NCBI GenBank assembly: GCA_036502575.1
Contig: DASXYL010000083.1
Span: 186,001-250,000 of the forward strand
Direction: 5' to 3'
Length of the DNA stretch: 64,000 nucleotides
DNA from: DASXRA01 sp036502575
GTDB taxonomy: Bacteria > Actinomycetota > Actinomycetes > Mycobacteriales > Jatrophihabitantaceae
The stretch's first letter is position 1. Every line of letters begins with the position of its first letter. A program made the position numbers and the translations under genes. This document shows, piece by piece, positions 53,530 through 61,423 of this stretch. The notes under the pieces were generated by a model, which was not told the DNA's origin, made no database searches, and saw only the letters and a program-made list of their open reading frames with translations.

Positions 53530-54854
53530 CGAACTACCTCCATGGGCGTGGATGCGGCCAGGCGGTAGGCCATGACCGGAGTGGCGCGGCCCTTGACCGG
53601 GCATTCGCCGAGCGAGTCCCATTCCCAGCTGTGGTCGCTGAGTGCCTGCACGGTCGGTTCGCTGACGACGGTTGTCCCGGCCGGGCGGGCCAGGTCCTGT
53701 AACCGCTGGGCCAGGTTGACGGTGTCGCCGACGAGCGTGTACTCGAGGCGCTCGACGCTGCCCAGCAGCGCGGCGGCCACCTCGCCGGTCGACAGGCCGA
53801 TGCCGAGCCCGAAGGCATCCAGCCCCTTCTTGCTCCACGTCGTGTCGAGCTCGCGCTGCCGGGCGTGCATGTCGACGGCCGCGCGGACCGCGCACGTTGC
53901 ATGGTCCGGCTGTGGATCCGGTGCCCCGAATACCGCCATCACGGCGTCCCCCACGTACTGCATCACCGTGCCTCGTTCGGACAGGATGGCAGCATTCATC
54001 GCCTGGCGGTGGGCGTTGAGCTGATCAGCCAACGCTGCCGGGTCAGAACGTTCGGCAATCGCCGAATAGCCACGAACATCGGACATCAACACCGTGACGA
54101 TCAGGCGCTCGGTGCGATCGGCGGCACCGCGGTCGGTGCGCAGCTTCTCGGCCAGCCCGCCGGGCAGCAGCCGCGACAGCGTCTCGCCCTGCTCCTCGCG
54201 TTCGAGGATCGCTGCGTGCAGCATGCGCAAGCGGCGCAGCGCGTCCCCCCGCCCGGCGCTGGCGCCCCGCGCGAGCGTCAGGAACAGGCTCTCGATCGCG
54301 TCGTTGACCGCCGTGGCCGGCTCGTTGCGCGACATGGCGATCGCCTTGACCGGACGCCCTTCGGCCACCTGCCGCAGCAGGTCCTCCTCGTCGTCCGTCA
54401 ACGCGCCCTCGCGCCGCGCCGGCGAGACGAGCGCGGCGACGATCTCCGGGTCGAGCATCGAACCGCCGGTGGCGACATCGCGGATCGCCTTCGACAGCCG
54501 GTCCGAGTCGCCCACCCGGTCCTTGAGCAGGTAGGCGTATCCGGCCGCGCCCTCGGCCAGCAACTCCACGGCATACTCGGGGCTGTCGTACTGGCTGAGC
54601 ACGACGATCCCCGTACCCGGAAGGCGTTTGCGCACCTCTTTGGCGCCCTCGATACCTTCGTCCTGGAAGGTCGGCGGCATGCGGATGTCGGTGACGACCA
54701 CCTGCGGACGAAGTTCGATGGCCCGCGCGATCAGCTCGTCGTAGTCGCCGGCGACGCCGACCACCTCGACGGCGGGATCGCGGGCCAGGAGCGCCCGCAC
54801 ACCTTCGCGGACGATCAGGTTGTCGTCGGCCAGCAGCACGGTGATTCGGTTCAC
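53526..54854 (-). CDS. Receiver-class III adenylate/guanylate cyclase
   Basis: 442 residues from GTG 54854. Receiver (1-130) with LLADDNLIVREG, phospho-acceptor VVTDIRMPP and Lys in YAYLLKDRVGD. A linker of about 90 residues (LTDDEEDLLRQVAEG...) looks like a decayed LuxR HTH. The cyclase catalytic domain (about 240-435) has both metal Asp residues (MSDVRGYS and YVGDAVMAVFG) and the GDTVNLAQRLQ segment with the transition-state Asn and Arg. So phosphorylation is expected to tune cyclic nucleotide synthesis, not transcription. First gene of the operon with ATPase, permeases, kinase and oxidoreductase. Confidence 0.92.
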   Translation of the reverse strand: MNRITVLLADDNLIVREGVRALLARDPAVEVVGVAGDYDELIARAIELRPQVVVTDIRMPPTFQDEGIEGAKEVRKRLPGTGIVVLSQYDSPEYAVELLAEGAAGYAYLLKDRVGDSDRLSKAIRDVATGGSMLDPEIVAALVSPARREGALTDDEEDLLRQVAEGRPVKAIAMSRNEPATAVNDAIESLFLTLARGASAGRGDALRRLRMLHAAILEREEQGETLSRLLPGGLAEKLRTDRGAADRTERLIVTVLMSDVRGYSAIAERSDPAALADQLNAHRQAMNAAILSERGTVMQYVGDAVMAVFGAPDPQPDHATCAVRAAVDMHARQRELDTTWSKKGLDAFGLGIGLSTGEVAAALLGSVERLEYTLVGDTVNLAQRLQDLARPAGTTVVSEPTVQALSDHSWEWDSLGECPVKGRATPVMAYRLAASTPMEVVR

Positions 54855-54911
54855 GGCACCATTACCTCGTTCCGGCGCCGGCCGAACAAGGTGGCCAGGA
54901 CGAGGCTCGCG

Positions 54912-54927
54912 GGGATGCTGGCACCCC
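54912..54927. repeat. 16-bp direct repeat, left copy
   Basis: GGGATGCTGGCACCCC, repeated exactly and in the same orientation at 57312-57327. The two copies bracket the HNH gene and its tandem-repeat surroundings, 2.4 kb apart. A target-site duplication, attachment-site pair or coincidental GC-rich motif are all possible. Confidence 0.6.
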
Positions 54928-54973
54928 GGGTAGTGGGTGGCCGGGTGGCGTTCCGCCCCGCGGCGCCTCGCTT

Positions 54974-55063
54974 GCGAGCCTTCATGACGTGGCGAGCCGT
55001 CATGACGTGGCGAGCCGTCATGACGTGGCGAGCGTTCATGACGTGGCGAGCCTTCATGACGTA
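54974..55063. repeat. 18-bp tandem repeat, five copies
   Basis: Unit GCGAGCCKTCATGACGTG repeated five times without gaps (90 bp); differences between units are one or two bases, and the last unit ends GTA. Each unit contains the palindrome TCATGA. It lies 120-210 bp upstream of the receiver-cyclase start, in the promoter region of the long operon, so it could be an array of regulator sites. Confidence 0.85.
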
Positions 55064-55683
55064 GAAGGTATGGACATGCGGGGCCGCCCTTACAGATCCT
55101 GACGAAACTGGACGCGGCGGTCTGCGCGGGTTTGCGCTGGAGACTGGGCATCCGGGAGATTGCGGGTGTCCGTGCTGCGTTGCTGCCATCTGTGGGTCGC
55201 GGGCTTCTGTGGGTTGCGGTCAGCTGTGCTGGGTCGGTGCCGCGGGGCTCTCGTGGATGTCGTCTTGCGCCGGCGGGCTGCGGTTGCTTCGTGGTTGAAG
55301 AGCGCGCCGACGGAGAGAATTTGGTCCTACCTGGGTTGCGCTGCCGGCCTGCGGTGCCGGCCTGCGATGTTCTCCTGGCCCGCTTCCCGTGCCCGCGCTG
55401 CTTCTCCCGGCTCCCCTTCGCACCTCCCACCCGCTTGCTCACCCCGCTTGCCCACTCGCTTCTCACTCCGCTTCCCGTGCCCCGCTTCCCTACCCCGTCT
55501 CGTCCCTCTCGGCCCCGCCCGTCCCGCCGCCTCGATCCCGCCGCCTCGATCCCGCCGCCTCGATTGGCCCGCTCGCCTCGTCCTGCTTCTTCGGCGTGGC
55601 TCTCATCCATCGCCAAGATTCTCCTTATATTGCTGGGGAATCAGGCTGGACAGCCGGGCTGCCGTTCGAGTAAAATCAGACGC
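55064..55683. other. Non-coding region with pyrimidine-rich tract
   Basis: 620 bp between the tandem repeats and the HNH gene. Bases about 55380-55600 are very rich in C and T on the plus strand, with recurring CCGCTT motifs and three perfect tandem copies of CCCGCCGCCTCGAT (55523-55564). Open frames here have low-complexity translations and are not credible genes. The stretch from 55600 is AT-richer and probably contains the promoter of the HNH gene. Confidence 0.7.
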
Positions 55684-56976
55684 GTGTTCGATCGATCAAA
55701 CCGCCCGCCGACCGTGCTCGATGCACTGACTGTGCCGGGTGATGTCGCGGCGTGGGCGGCCACTGTGGCACCGGGTGCTGAGGTGGTCGGTCCGTTGGCG
55801 GTGATCGACCCGGCCAAGGTTGACGGTGTCGGACAGATCGATCTGCTGGTGGCCTTCGAGCGTCAGATCGCCTGGTTGCATGCCGCTCAGCAGCGGGTTC
55901 TGGCTGAGTTGGATGGGTCGGCGTTGAACTGGAACGGCAAGAAGTCGATCGACTACACCCAAGAACAAGTCGGGGCGGCGCTTCGGCTCTCACCCGGTCA
56001 CGCCGCCGACCGCCTGGCCGTGGGGCGCACTCTGGTTGAGCGGCTGCCCGCCACGATGGAGTTGCTCGAGCGTGGGGAGATCGCCTACCTGCACGCCAAG
56101 AAACTCGCCGAATCGGTAGTGGCTTTCGATACGAAGGCCACCGGGAAGATGGAAGAACGCGTCCTGCGGCGGGCGACCGAGCAGACCGTGGGCCAGTTCG
56201 CCGCGTCGGTGCGCCGAGCCGTGCTTGCTGCGGATCCGCGGCGAGCCGAACAACGCCACGCCGACGCTCTTCTGGAGCGGCGGGTGGTGATCACCCCGAA
56301 ACCCGACGGCATGGCCGAACTCTGGGCCTGGCTGCCCGCCGAAGGTGCCGCGTTGGTCAAGACCGTGCTCGACTCCCTCGCCACGACCAAAACCCCGGGT
56401 GATGGTCGGGTCATCGACCAACGCCGCGCCGACGCCCTCATCGACGTGTTCGCCCGCGTAATTGGTGACCCCACCCTGCCCGAACACCACGGACAGCGAC
56501 CGTCGATTCAGGTCACCATCGCGGCCTCGACGCTGGTGGGATGCGACGAACTACCCGCGGACCTCGACGGCTACGGACCCATCACCGCACAGATGGCCCG
56601 CCGCATCGCAGCTGATGAAACCGGCACCTGGCGCCGGCTACTCACCGACCCCGTGTCAGGGCAGCTGCTGGAATACGGCCGCAAAACCTACCGGCCCCCA
56701 CAGAACCTCACCGACCACGTCATCGCGAGAGACAGAACCTGCGTGTTCCCCCACTGCCGACGCCCCGCCCGACTCTGCGACTTGGATCACCGCGAAGACT
56801 GGTGCACCGGCGGCCACACCTGCGAACACAACCTGCATCCCCTCTGCGAGCGGCACCACTACGCCCGACACAACGCCGGCTGGACAGTCGAACGAACCGA
56901 CGACGGCGCCTACCACTGGACCGCACCCACCCGCCACACCTACACCGTGCGACCGGACCCACCCGACGACAGCTGA
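55684..56976 (+). CDS. DUF222/HNH endonuclease-domain protein (13E12 family)
   Basis: 430 residues from GTG 55684. The N-terminal DUF222 part (about 30-300, with FERQIAWLHAAQQRVLAELD and ALRLSPGHAADRLAVGRTLVE) is followed by a C-terminal HNH motif: zinc Cys in CVFPHCRRPARLCDLDH, second half NLHPLCERHHYARHNAGW. Such genes are multi-copy in mycobacteria and relatives (REP13E12) and are associated with repeats and integration sites. The start is placed after the AT-richer promoter stretch. Surrounding tandem and direct repeats fit a repeat-associated or mobile origin. Confidence 0.92.
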   Translation: MFDRSNRPPTVLDALTVPGDVAAWAATVAPGAEVVGPLAVIDPAKVDGVGQIDLLVAFERQIAWLHAAQQRVLAELDGSALNWNGKKSIDYTQEQVGAALRLSPGHAADRLAVGRTLVERLPATMELLERGEIAYLHAKKLAESVVAFDTKATGKMEERVLRRATEQTVGQFAASVRRAVLAADPRRAEQRHADALLERRVVITPKPDGMAELWAWLPAEGAALVKTVLDSLATTKTPGDGRVIDQRRADALIDVFARVIGDPTLPEHHGQRPSIQVTIAASTLVGCDELPADLDGYGPITAQMARRIAADETGTWRRLLTDPVSGQLLEYGRKTYRPPQNLTDHVIARDRTCVFPHCRRPARLCDLDHREDWCTGGHTCEHNLHPLCERHHYARHNAGWTVERTDDGAYHWTAPTRHTYTVRPDPPDDS

Positions 56977-57385
56977 CCCAACTGAGTCGTCCCGGTGAGT
57001 CAGAGTCTCCGAGAATTGGTGCCGTGGGAGAACGGCGTCACGGCGCGTTCCTCTCTGCGCGACGTGACTGGTCGGGTCGAGCTGGTCGTGCCGGAGTGCC
57101 GAGTCGCCTGAGTGCCCTCGGCGATGAGCCGGCGGCACGCAACAGCGCGAGGTCCGGTAGCAGCACGAGGTCCGGCAACAGCGCGATGTCACGCAAGCGC
57201 AACCGCGCACGCAGGCGGTTGATCAGCCGCGTCGCTAGATCAACCGTCCCTCGGTCAGCGAATCTCACGCAGGTCCGCCCGTGCCGGCACCCGAACGCCC
57301 CGATGTCGGCCGGGATGCTGGCACCCCCCGAGAAGGCAGGTTGACGCCCTCGTGACCGGCCACCGCGGCACCTAGCGTTTCGGCC
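56977..57385. other. Non-coding region with 18-bp tandem repeats and right direct repeat
   Basis: 409 bp after the HNH gene. Bases about 57138-57191 hold three 18-bp units of the type AGCACGAGGTCCGGCAAC with decay in the third. The right copy of the 16-bp direct repeat is at 57312-57327. Open frames through here have repeat-driven translations and are rejected. The promoter of the gene at 57386 should lie in the last 60 bp. Confidence 0.6.
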
Positions 57386-58414
57386 ATGCGAATCGAATCC
57401 ACCGCGACATCCGTGTCGTGGCTCCCGTCCGAGGCGGTCACCGGCCCGATGCGCGCGACCTTCGCGTTGGGACTGTCCCACTACGACGCGCCGCCGTCCG
57501 GGACGCTGGGCGATCTCGAGGCGCTGCGCGAACAGGACGCGTTCCGGTTCGCCAACCGCCTGCACGCCTGGGTCGACTTCGACGGCGACCGTACCGTGGC
57601 GTATGGGCAGGATGGCGGCATGATCATGGGCTCGACCACGGTACGGGTCGGCCGGCTGGACGCGACGTTCGCCGGCGTGCCGATGCCCGATCTTCGCGGC
57701 GAGCCGGAGGTCGGCGCGGGCTGGGTCCGCTTCACCCAGACCTGCGGTGGACGCACGGCTGTGCCGCTGCCCCGGACGATCTCGCGGCCGCCGTTCTTCC
57801 GGCTCCAGCCGCCGTTCGTGTGGACGACGTTGGCGCTGACCATCCACGCCGACGGGCACAGCGAGGTGACTCTGGACGGAGCCAGCCCGTTCCCGCGGCA
57901 CTGGGTCTACGGCGACGACGGCGAGCTCACCCTCAAGGCCGGCGTGGCCGACTGGTCACAGTGGCTGGGCCAGCCGTCGTGGCGCCGGACGCCCTGGGGC
58001 GACGAGGATTCCGCCGTCGTGGTCGCCGCCGCCGAGACCGCCCTCGAGCGCGAGCTGTCGACGGTGCTGATGCACGGCGCGAAGAAGCCGGCGATCCGCC
58101 GCCTCAAGACGGGCGACGTGCTCACCGAGCAGGGCGAACCAGGGGACTCGCTGTACCTCGTGCTCGACGGGGTCATTGACATCGCCGTAGACGGCCAAGC
58201 CGTCGGCGAGGTCGGACCGGGGGCGGTGCTCGGCGAGCGCGCCGTCCTTGAAACGGGCCGACGCACAGCGACGCTGACCGCCATGACAGCGGTCAGCGTC
58301 GCGGAGGCCGATGCCGCTGCGATCGACCGCGACGCGCTCGCGCGACTCGCGGCCGGGCACCGACGCGAGCAGACCGAGCCGGCAGCGCAGACCGCGCCGA
58401 GCACGACCCAGTGA
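57386..58414 (+). CDS. Protein with C-terminal cyclic-nucleotide-binding domain
   Basis: 342 residues. The first 220 are a beta-rich domain I do not recognise (SHYDAPPSGTLGDLEALRE, then VPLPRTISRPPFFRLQPPFVW). From about 230 a CAP-like cNMP-binding fold follows: IRRLKTGDVLTEQGEPGDSLYLVLDG, then VGEVGPGAVLGERAVLETGRRTATLTA, with the phosphate-cassette Gly-Glu (LGERAVL). There is no HTH, so it is not a transcription factor. Coupled by GTGA overlap to the metallo-beta-lactamase-fold gene. A cAMP- or cGMP-gated partner of that hydrolase is possible; a cyclase gene lies 2.5 kb away. Confidence 0.85.
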   Translation: MRIESTATSVSWLPSEAVTGPMRATFALGLSHYDAPPSGTLGDLEALREQDAFRFANRLHAWVDFDGDRTVAYGQDGGMIMGSTTVRVGRLDATFAGVPMPDLRGEPEVGAGWVRFTQTCGGRTAVPLPRTISRPPFFRLQPPFVWTTLALTIHADGHSEVTLDGASPFPRHWVYGDDGELTLKAGVADWSQWLGQPSWRRTPWGDEDSAVVVAAAETALERELSTVLMHGAKKPAIRRLKTGDVLTEQGEPGDSLYLVLDGVIDIAVDGQAVGEVGPGAVLGERAVLETGRRTATLTAMTAVSVAEADAAAIDRDALARLAAGHRREQTEPAAQTAPSTTQ

Positions 58415-59298
58415 GGCTCGTGCTGCTCGGGGTACGCGGTTCCACGCCGGCGCCCGGCGCCGAGTTCGCCCGCTACGGCGGCCACACCAGTTGCGTGGCC
58501 GTGCTCGCTGACTCCGATCCGGTGCCGCGGCTCGTACTCGACGCCGGCACGGGTCTGCGTGACCTACCCGGGCTGCTCGGCGACCGGCCGTTCGCCGGTG
58601 CGATCGCGTTGACCCATCTGCACTGGGACCACGTGCAGGGGCTGCCGTTCTGCCCGTCCATCGACCGTCCCGACGCGCACGTGGAACTCGTCGTGCCGGC
58701 CCAGCCGGGTGGCGACGACGATGCGCGCGGGCTGCTCGCCCGGGCGATGTCGCCGCCGCACTTCCCCATCGAACCGGAGGGACTGGTCGGCGACTGGCAC
58801 TTCGGGTCGGCCACCCCCGGCCCGCTCACCGCCGAGATCACCCTCGCGCCGGTCGCGCACAAGGGCGGCGCCACGTTCGGGATCCGCGTCGAGCTCGACG
58901 GAACGTCCTTCGCCTACCTGCCCGACCACGCATTGGGCAACGCGCCCGCCGACCTGCGCGCATCGGCCGAGTCGTTGGCCGCCGGCGCCGACCTGCTGTT
59001 GCACGACGGCCAGTTCCTCGCGTCCGAACGCGAGGTCGCCATCGCCTACGGACACTCCACCATCGACGACGCGATGCGCTTCGCCGACCGCTGCGGGGTG
59101 GGCGAGCTGGTGCTCACCCATCACGCACCGAGCCGCACCGACGCGCAGCTCGACGCCCTAGCAGCCACGATGACCACGACGCCGCAAGGTCGACCCGTGT
59201 CGTTCGCCCGCCAGGGCGACACGCTGCCGGTGGCGCCGGCCGGCCTGTGGACAACCGCGGACGCTCGGCCGTCGAATTCGCCAGACTCATCCGAATGA
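58411..59298 (+). CDS. Metallo-beta-lactamase-fold hydrolase
   Basis: 295 residues from GTG 58411. Zinc motif THLHWDHVQG (HxHxDH), Asp in AYLPDHALG, further His in LTHHAPSRTD; N-terminal GVRGSTPAPG and YGGHTSCVAV are those of the RNase Z/PhnP-like or cyclic phosphodiesterase-like subgroup. Middle gene of three overlapping genes with the cNMP-binding protein and the small protein at 59295. A phosphodiester substrate, perhaps a cyclic nucleotide, is plausible given the neighbour but unproven. Confidence 0.9.
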   Translation: MRLVLLGVRGSTPAPGAEFARYGGHTSCVAVLADSDPVPRLVLDAGTGLRDLPGLLGDRPFAGAIALTHLHWDHVQGLPFCPSIDRPDAHVELVVPAQPGGDDDARGLLARAMSPPHFPIEPEGLVGDWHFGSATPGPLTAEITLAPVAHKGGATFGIRVELDGTSFAYLPDHALGNAPADLRASAESLAAGADLLLHDGQFLASEREVAIAYGHSTIDDAMRFADRCGVGELVLTHHAPSRTDAQLDALAATMTTTPQGRPVSFARQGDTLPVAPAGLWTTADARPSNSPDSSE

Positions 59299-59723
59299 CA
59301 GATCACCACATCCCGGCCCTGGCTCGCGTACGCACCGACGCCGACCTGCTTCGCCACTGGCGAGCGCTCATGAGCGCCGGCGGCTTCACGCAACGCAGTC
59401 TCTGGACGATCTGGTTCGACGAACGCGGCAACAGCCTGCCGATCATCGTGCCGATAGACGACGTTCCGGAGCACCCCGACGACCAACTGGTCGACAACCT
59501 GATCAGTACTCTTGGCCAGATCATCGACGAGACCGAGGCGAGCACGGCGGCGGTATTGCTGTCTCGGCCGGGCGACGAGCGTAAGGGTGCCGGCGACCTG
59601 GTCTGGGCCCGGGCGCTGCTCGCGGCGGCGAGGCGGCAGGGCGTGCCCATGTGGCCGGTCCACCTCGCGACGGCCAACCAGGTCCAGGCCTTCACCCCGG
59701 ACGATCTGGTCGTGGCGGGCTAG
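59295..59723 (+). CDS. Hypothetical protein coupled to the hydrolase
   Basis: 142 residues, ATG overlapping the hydrolase stop by four bases. Soluble, mixed alpha/beta, with SLWTIWFDERGNSLPIIVPIDDVPE and AAVLLSRPGDERKGAGDLVW. Actinobacterial proteins of this size and pattern are listed as hypothetical, some called RadC/JAB-like; I do not see the JAMM metal motif. Function unknown. Confidence 0.75.
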   Translation: MTDHHIPALARVRTDADLLRHWRALMSAGGFTQRSLWTIWFDERGNSLPIIVPIDDVPEHPDDQLVDNLISTLGQIIDETEASTAAVLLSRPGDERKGAGDLVWARALLAAARRQGVPMWPVHLATANQVQAFTPDDLVVAG

Positions 59724-59804
59724 GGTCCGGCGGTTGCCTAGCGGAATAGTCGGCAATCTGGTGCCGTTCGGGAAACGGAGATCCCGAACAGGAGTCGATT
59801 GCTG

Positions 59805-60725
59805 ATGCCCAAGGCGTACGCGTTCACGCGGAACGGTGGACCCGAGGTCGAGGCGTTCCTCGATCTCCCTCGGCCGGTGCCCGGTCCCGGGCAGGTATTG
59901 GTCGCGGTCCGGGCGGCCGGCGTGAACCCGTCCGACTGGAAGACACGAACCGGCCATCGCCCGGGCGGCGCGCCGGCACCGCAGTTCCCGGTCGTGTTCG
60001 GCCGCGAGGTCGCCGGCGTGGTGGAGCAGGTCGGCGAGGGTGTCACCGACTTCGCCGTCGGCGACGCGGTGTTCGGCACCCCGGACACCGGCGGCTTCGC
60101 CCAGTACACGTTGCTGCCGCTCGGGGTGACCGCGCACAAGCCGGACGCCCTGTCGTTCACCGACGCGGCCACGCTGCCGATCGCCGCGGCGACCGCGTAC
60201 GACGGCCTGCACCAGCTGGCGCTGCCGAAAGGGGCGACCCTGCTGATCACCGGCGTCGGCGGCGGAGTCGGCGTCGCTGCCGCTCAGCTCGCCAAGCACG
60301 CCGGCCTGACCGTGATCGGCACGGCCAGCGCCGGCAAGAAGGACTTCGTGGAATCCCTCGGCGTCGTCCACGTCGAGCCAGGGCTCGGGGTCGCCGACCG
60401 CGTCCGCGCCGCTGCACCCGGAGGCATCGACGCGATCTACGACCTGGTCGGCGGCCCGGCGCTCGAAGAGGTCGCGGAATTGTTGGCCGATCGGTCCAAG
60501 CTGATCAGCGGCGGTGACGCGGCCACAGCCGCCCGGCTCGGCGGCTCGCCCGTGGCTCGCGCCCGCAACCGGGCCGTGCTCGACGCCGTCGCGCAGCTGG
60601 CAGTCGGCGGCGTACTCAACCCGTTCGTGACCGCCACGTTCCCGCTAGCGCAGGCGCCGCAGGCGTTGCGCACGGTGGAGGACGGGCACGCTCGCGGCAA
60701 GATCGTCATCGTGGTCGGCGAGTGA
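59805..60725 (+). CDS. MDR zinc-free NADP-dependent oxidoreductase
   Basis: 306 residues from ATG 59805, with AGGAG 9 bases upstream. Medium-chain dehydrogenase/quinone-oxidoreductase type: GroES-like N-half (RAAGVNPSDWKTRTGHRPGG, VFGREVAGVVEQVGEGV), Rossmann motif LLITGVGGGVGVAAAQLAKHAG, no zinc-ligand Cys cluster. Reduces quinones or activated alkenes with NADPH. Its stop overlaps the next gene, starting an oxidoreductase-GNAT-peptidase operon. Confidence 0.92.
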   Translation: MPKAYAFTRNGGPEVEAFLDLPRPVPGPGQVLVAVRAAGVNPSDWKTRTGHRPGGAPAPQFPVVFGREVAGVVEQVGEGVTDFAVGDAVFGTPDTGGFAQYTLLPLGVTAHKPDALSFTDAATLPIAAATAYDGLHQLALPKGATLLITGVGGGVGVAAAQLAKHAGLTVIGTASAGKKDFVESLGVVHVEPGLGVADRVRAAAPGGIDAIYDLVGGPALEEVAELLADRSKLISGGDAATAARLGGSPVARARNRAVLDAVAQLAVGGVLNPFVTATFPLAQAPQALRTVEDGHARGKIVIVVGE

Positions 60726-61423
60726 GCGAGCCGCATCCGCTGGACAATCCGGCTCGCGCCGCGCTGACCGGTCCGCACGCGCACTTCGCCGAGCGACGGG
60801 GCAACGTGCTGCGCTATCCGGTCGACGTCTGCCCCTTTGCGGCCCTGCCCGAACGTCCTGACGTCCCCGACTGGGACGACGTCGCCGCGCTCGCCGGGCC
60901 GGGCGCGGATCTCCCTCTCGCCGGTGTTTCCGTGGCCCTGCCGGACGGGTGGGACGTCGCGTGGACCATCGCCGGCGTGCAGATGGTCGACGACGGCATC
61001 GCGGCCGAACCCGACGACGAAGCCGTCCGGCTGACCGCGGCCGACGTCCCGGAGATGCTCGCGCTCGTCGAGCACACCGAACCCGGCCCGTTCCTTCCCC
61101 GCACCATCGAGATGGGCACCTACCTCGGCATCCGCCGCGGCGGCGCGCTGGTCGCCATGGCCGGCGAACGGCTACACCCGCCCGGCTGGACCGAAATCAG
61201 CGCCGTCTGCACCGACCCGGCCGTTCGCGGGCAGGGTCTGGGCGCCCGGCTGGTGCGCGCGGTCGCGGCGGGTATTCGCGATCGAGGCGAGACCCCGTTC
61301 CTGCACGCCGCCGCCAGCAACACCAACGCCATCCGGCTCTACGAGTCACTCGGATTCCGGCTGCGACGGACCCTGACGTTCTTCGCCGCGCGCGTACCCG
61401 ACAACGCGCGCCTGATCTCGTGA
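60722..61423 (+). CDS. GNAT family N-acetyltransferase
   Basis: 233 residues from GTG 60722 (GTGA overlap). The fold is C-terminal: EISAVCTDPAVRGQGLGARLVRA contains the acetyl-CoA loop RGQGLG, followed by AAASNTNAIRLYESLGF. The N-terminal 100 residues, with FAERRGNVLRYPVDVCPF, match the FR47-like group of actinobacterial GNATs. Acceptor unknown. Confidence 0.92.
   Translation: MSEPHPLDNPARAALTGPHAHFAERRGNVLRYPVDVCPFAALPERPDVPDWDDVAALAGPGADLPLAGVSVALPDGWDVAWTIAGVQMVDDGIAAEPDDEAVRLTAADVPEMLALVEHTEPGPFLPRTIEMGTYLGIRRGGALVAMAGERLHPPGWTEISAVCTDPAVRGQGLGARLVRAVAAGIRDRGETPFLHAAASNTNAIRLYESLGFRLRRTLTFFAARVPDNARLIS

Noticed and set aside
54974..55063. CRISPR-like array
   Set aside because: Repeats are contiguous with no spacers and there are no cas genes.
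54851..55189. 112-codon minus-strand frame containing the 18-bp repeats (MTARHV repeats)
   Set aside because: Translation is driven by the tandem repeat, no ribosome-binding site or family; its GTGA-type overlap with the receiver-cyclase is noted but not enough.
56802..57344. 180-codon frame after the HNH gene
   Set aside because: Overlaps the HNH gene out of frame and continues through repeats; no domain or ribosome-binding site.
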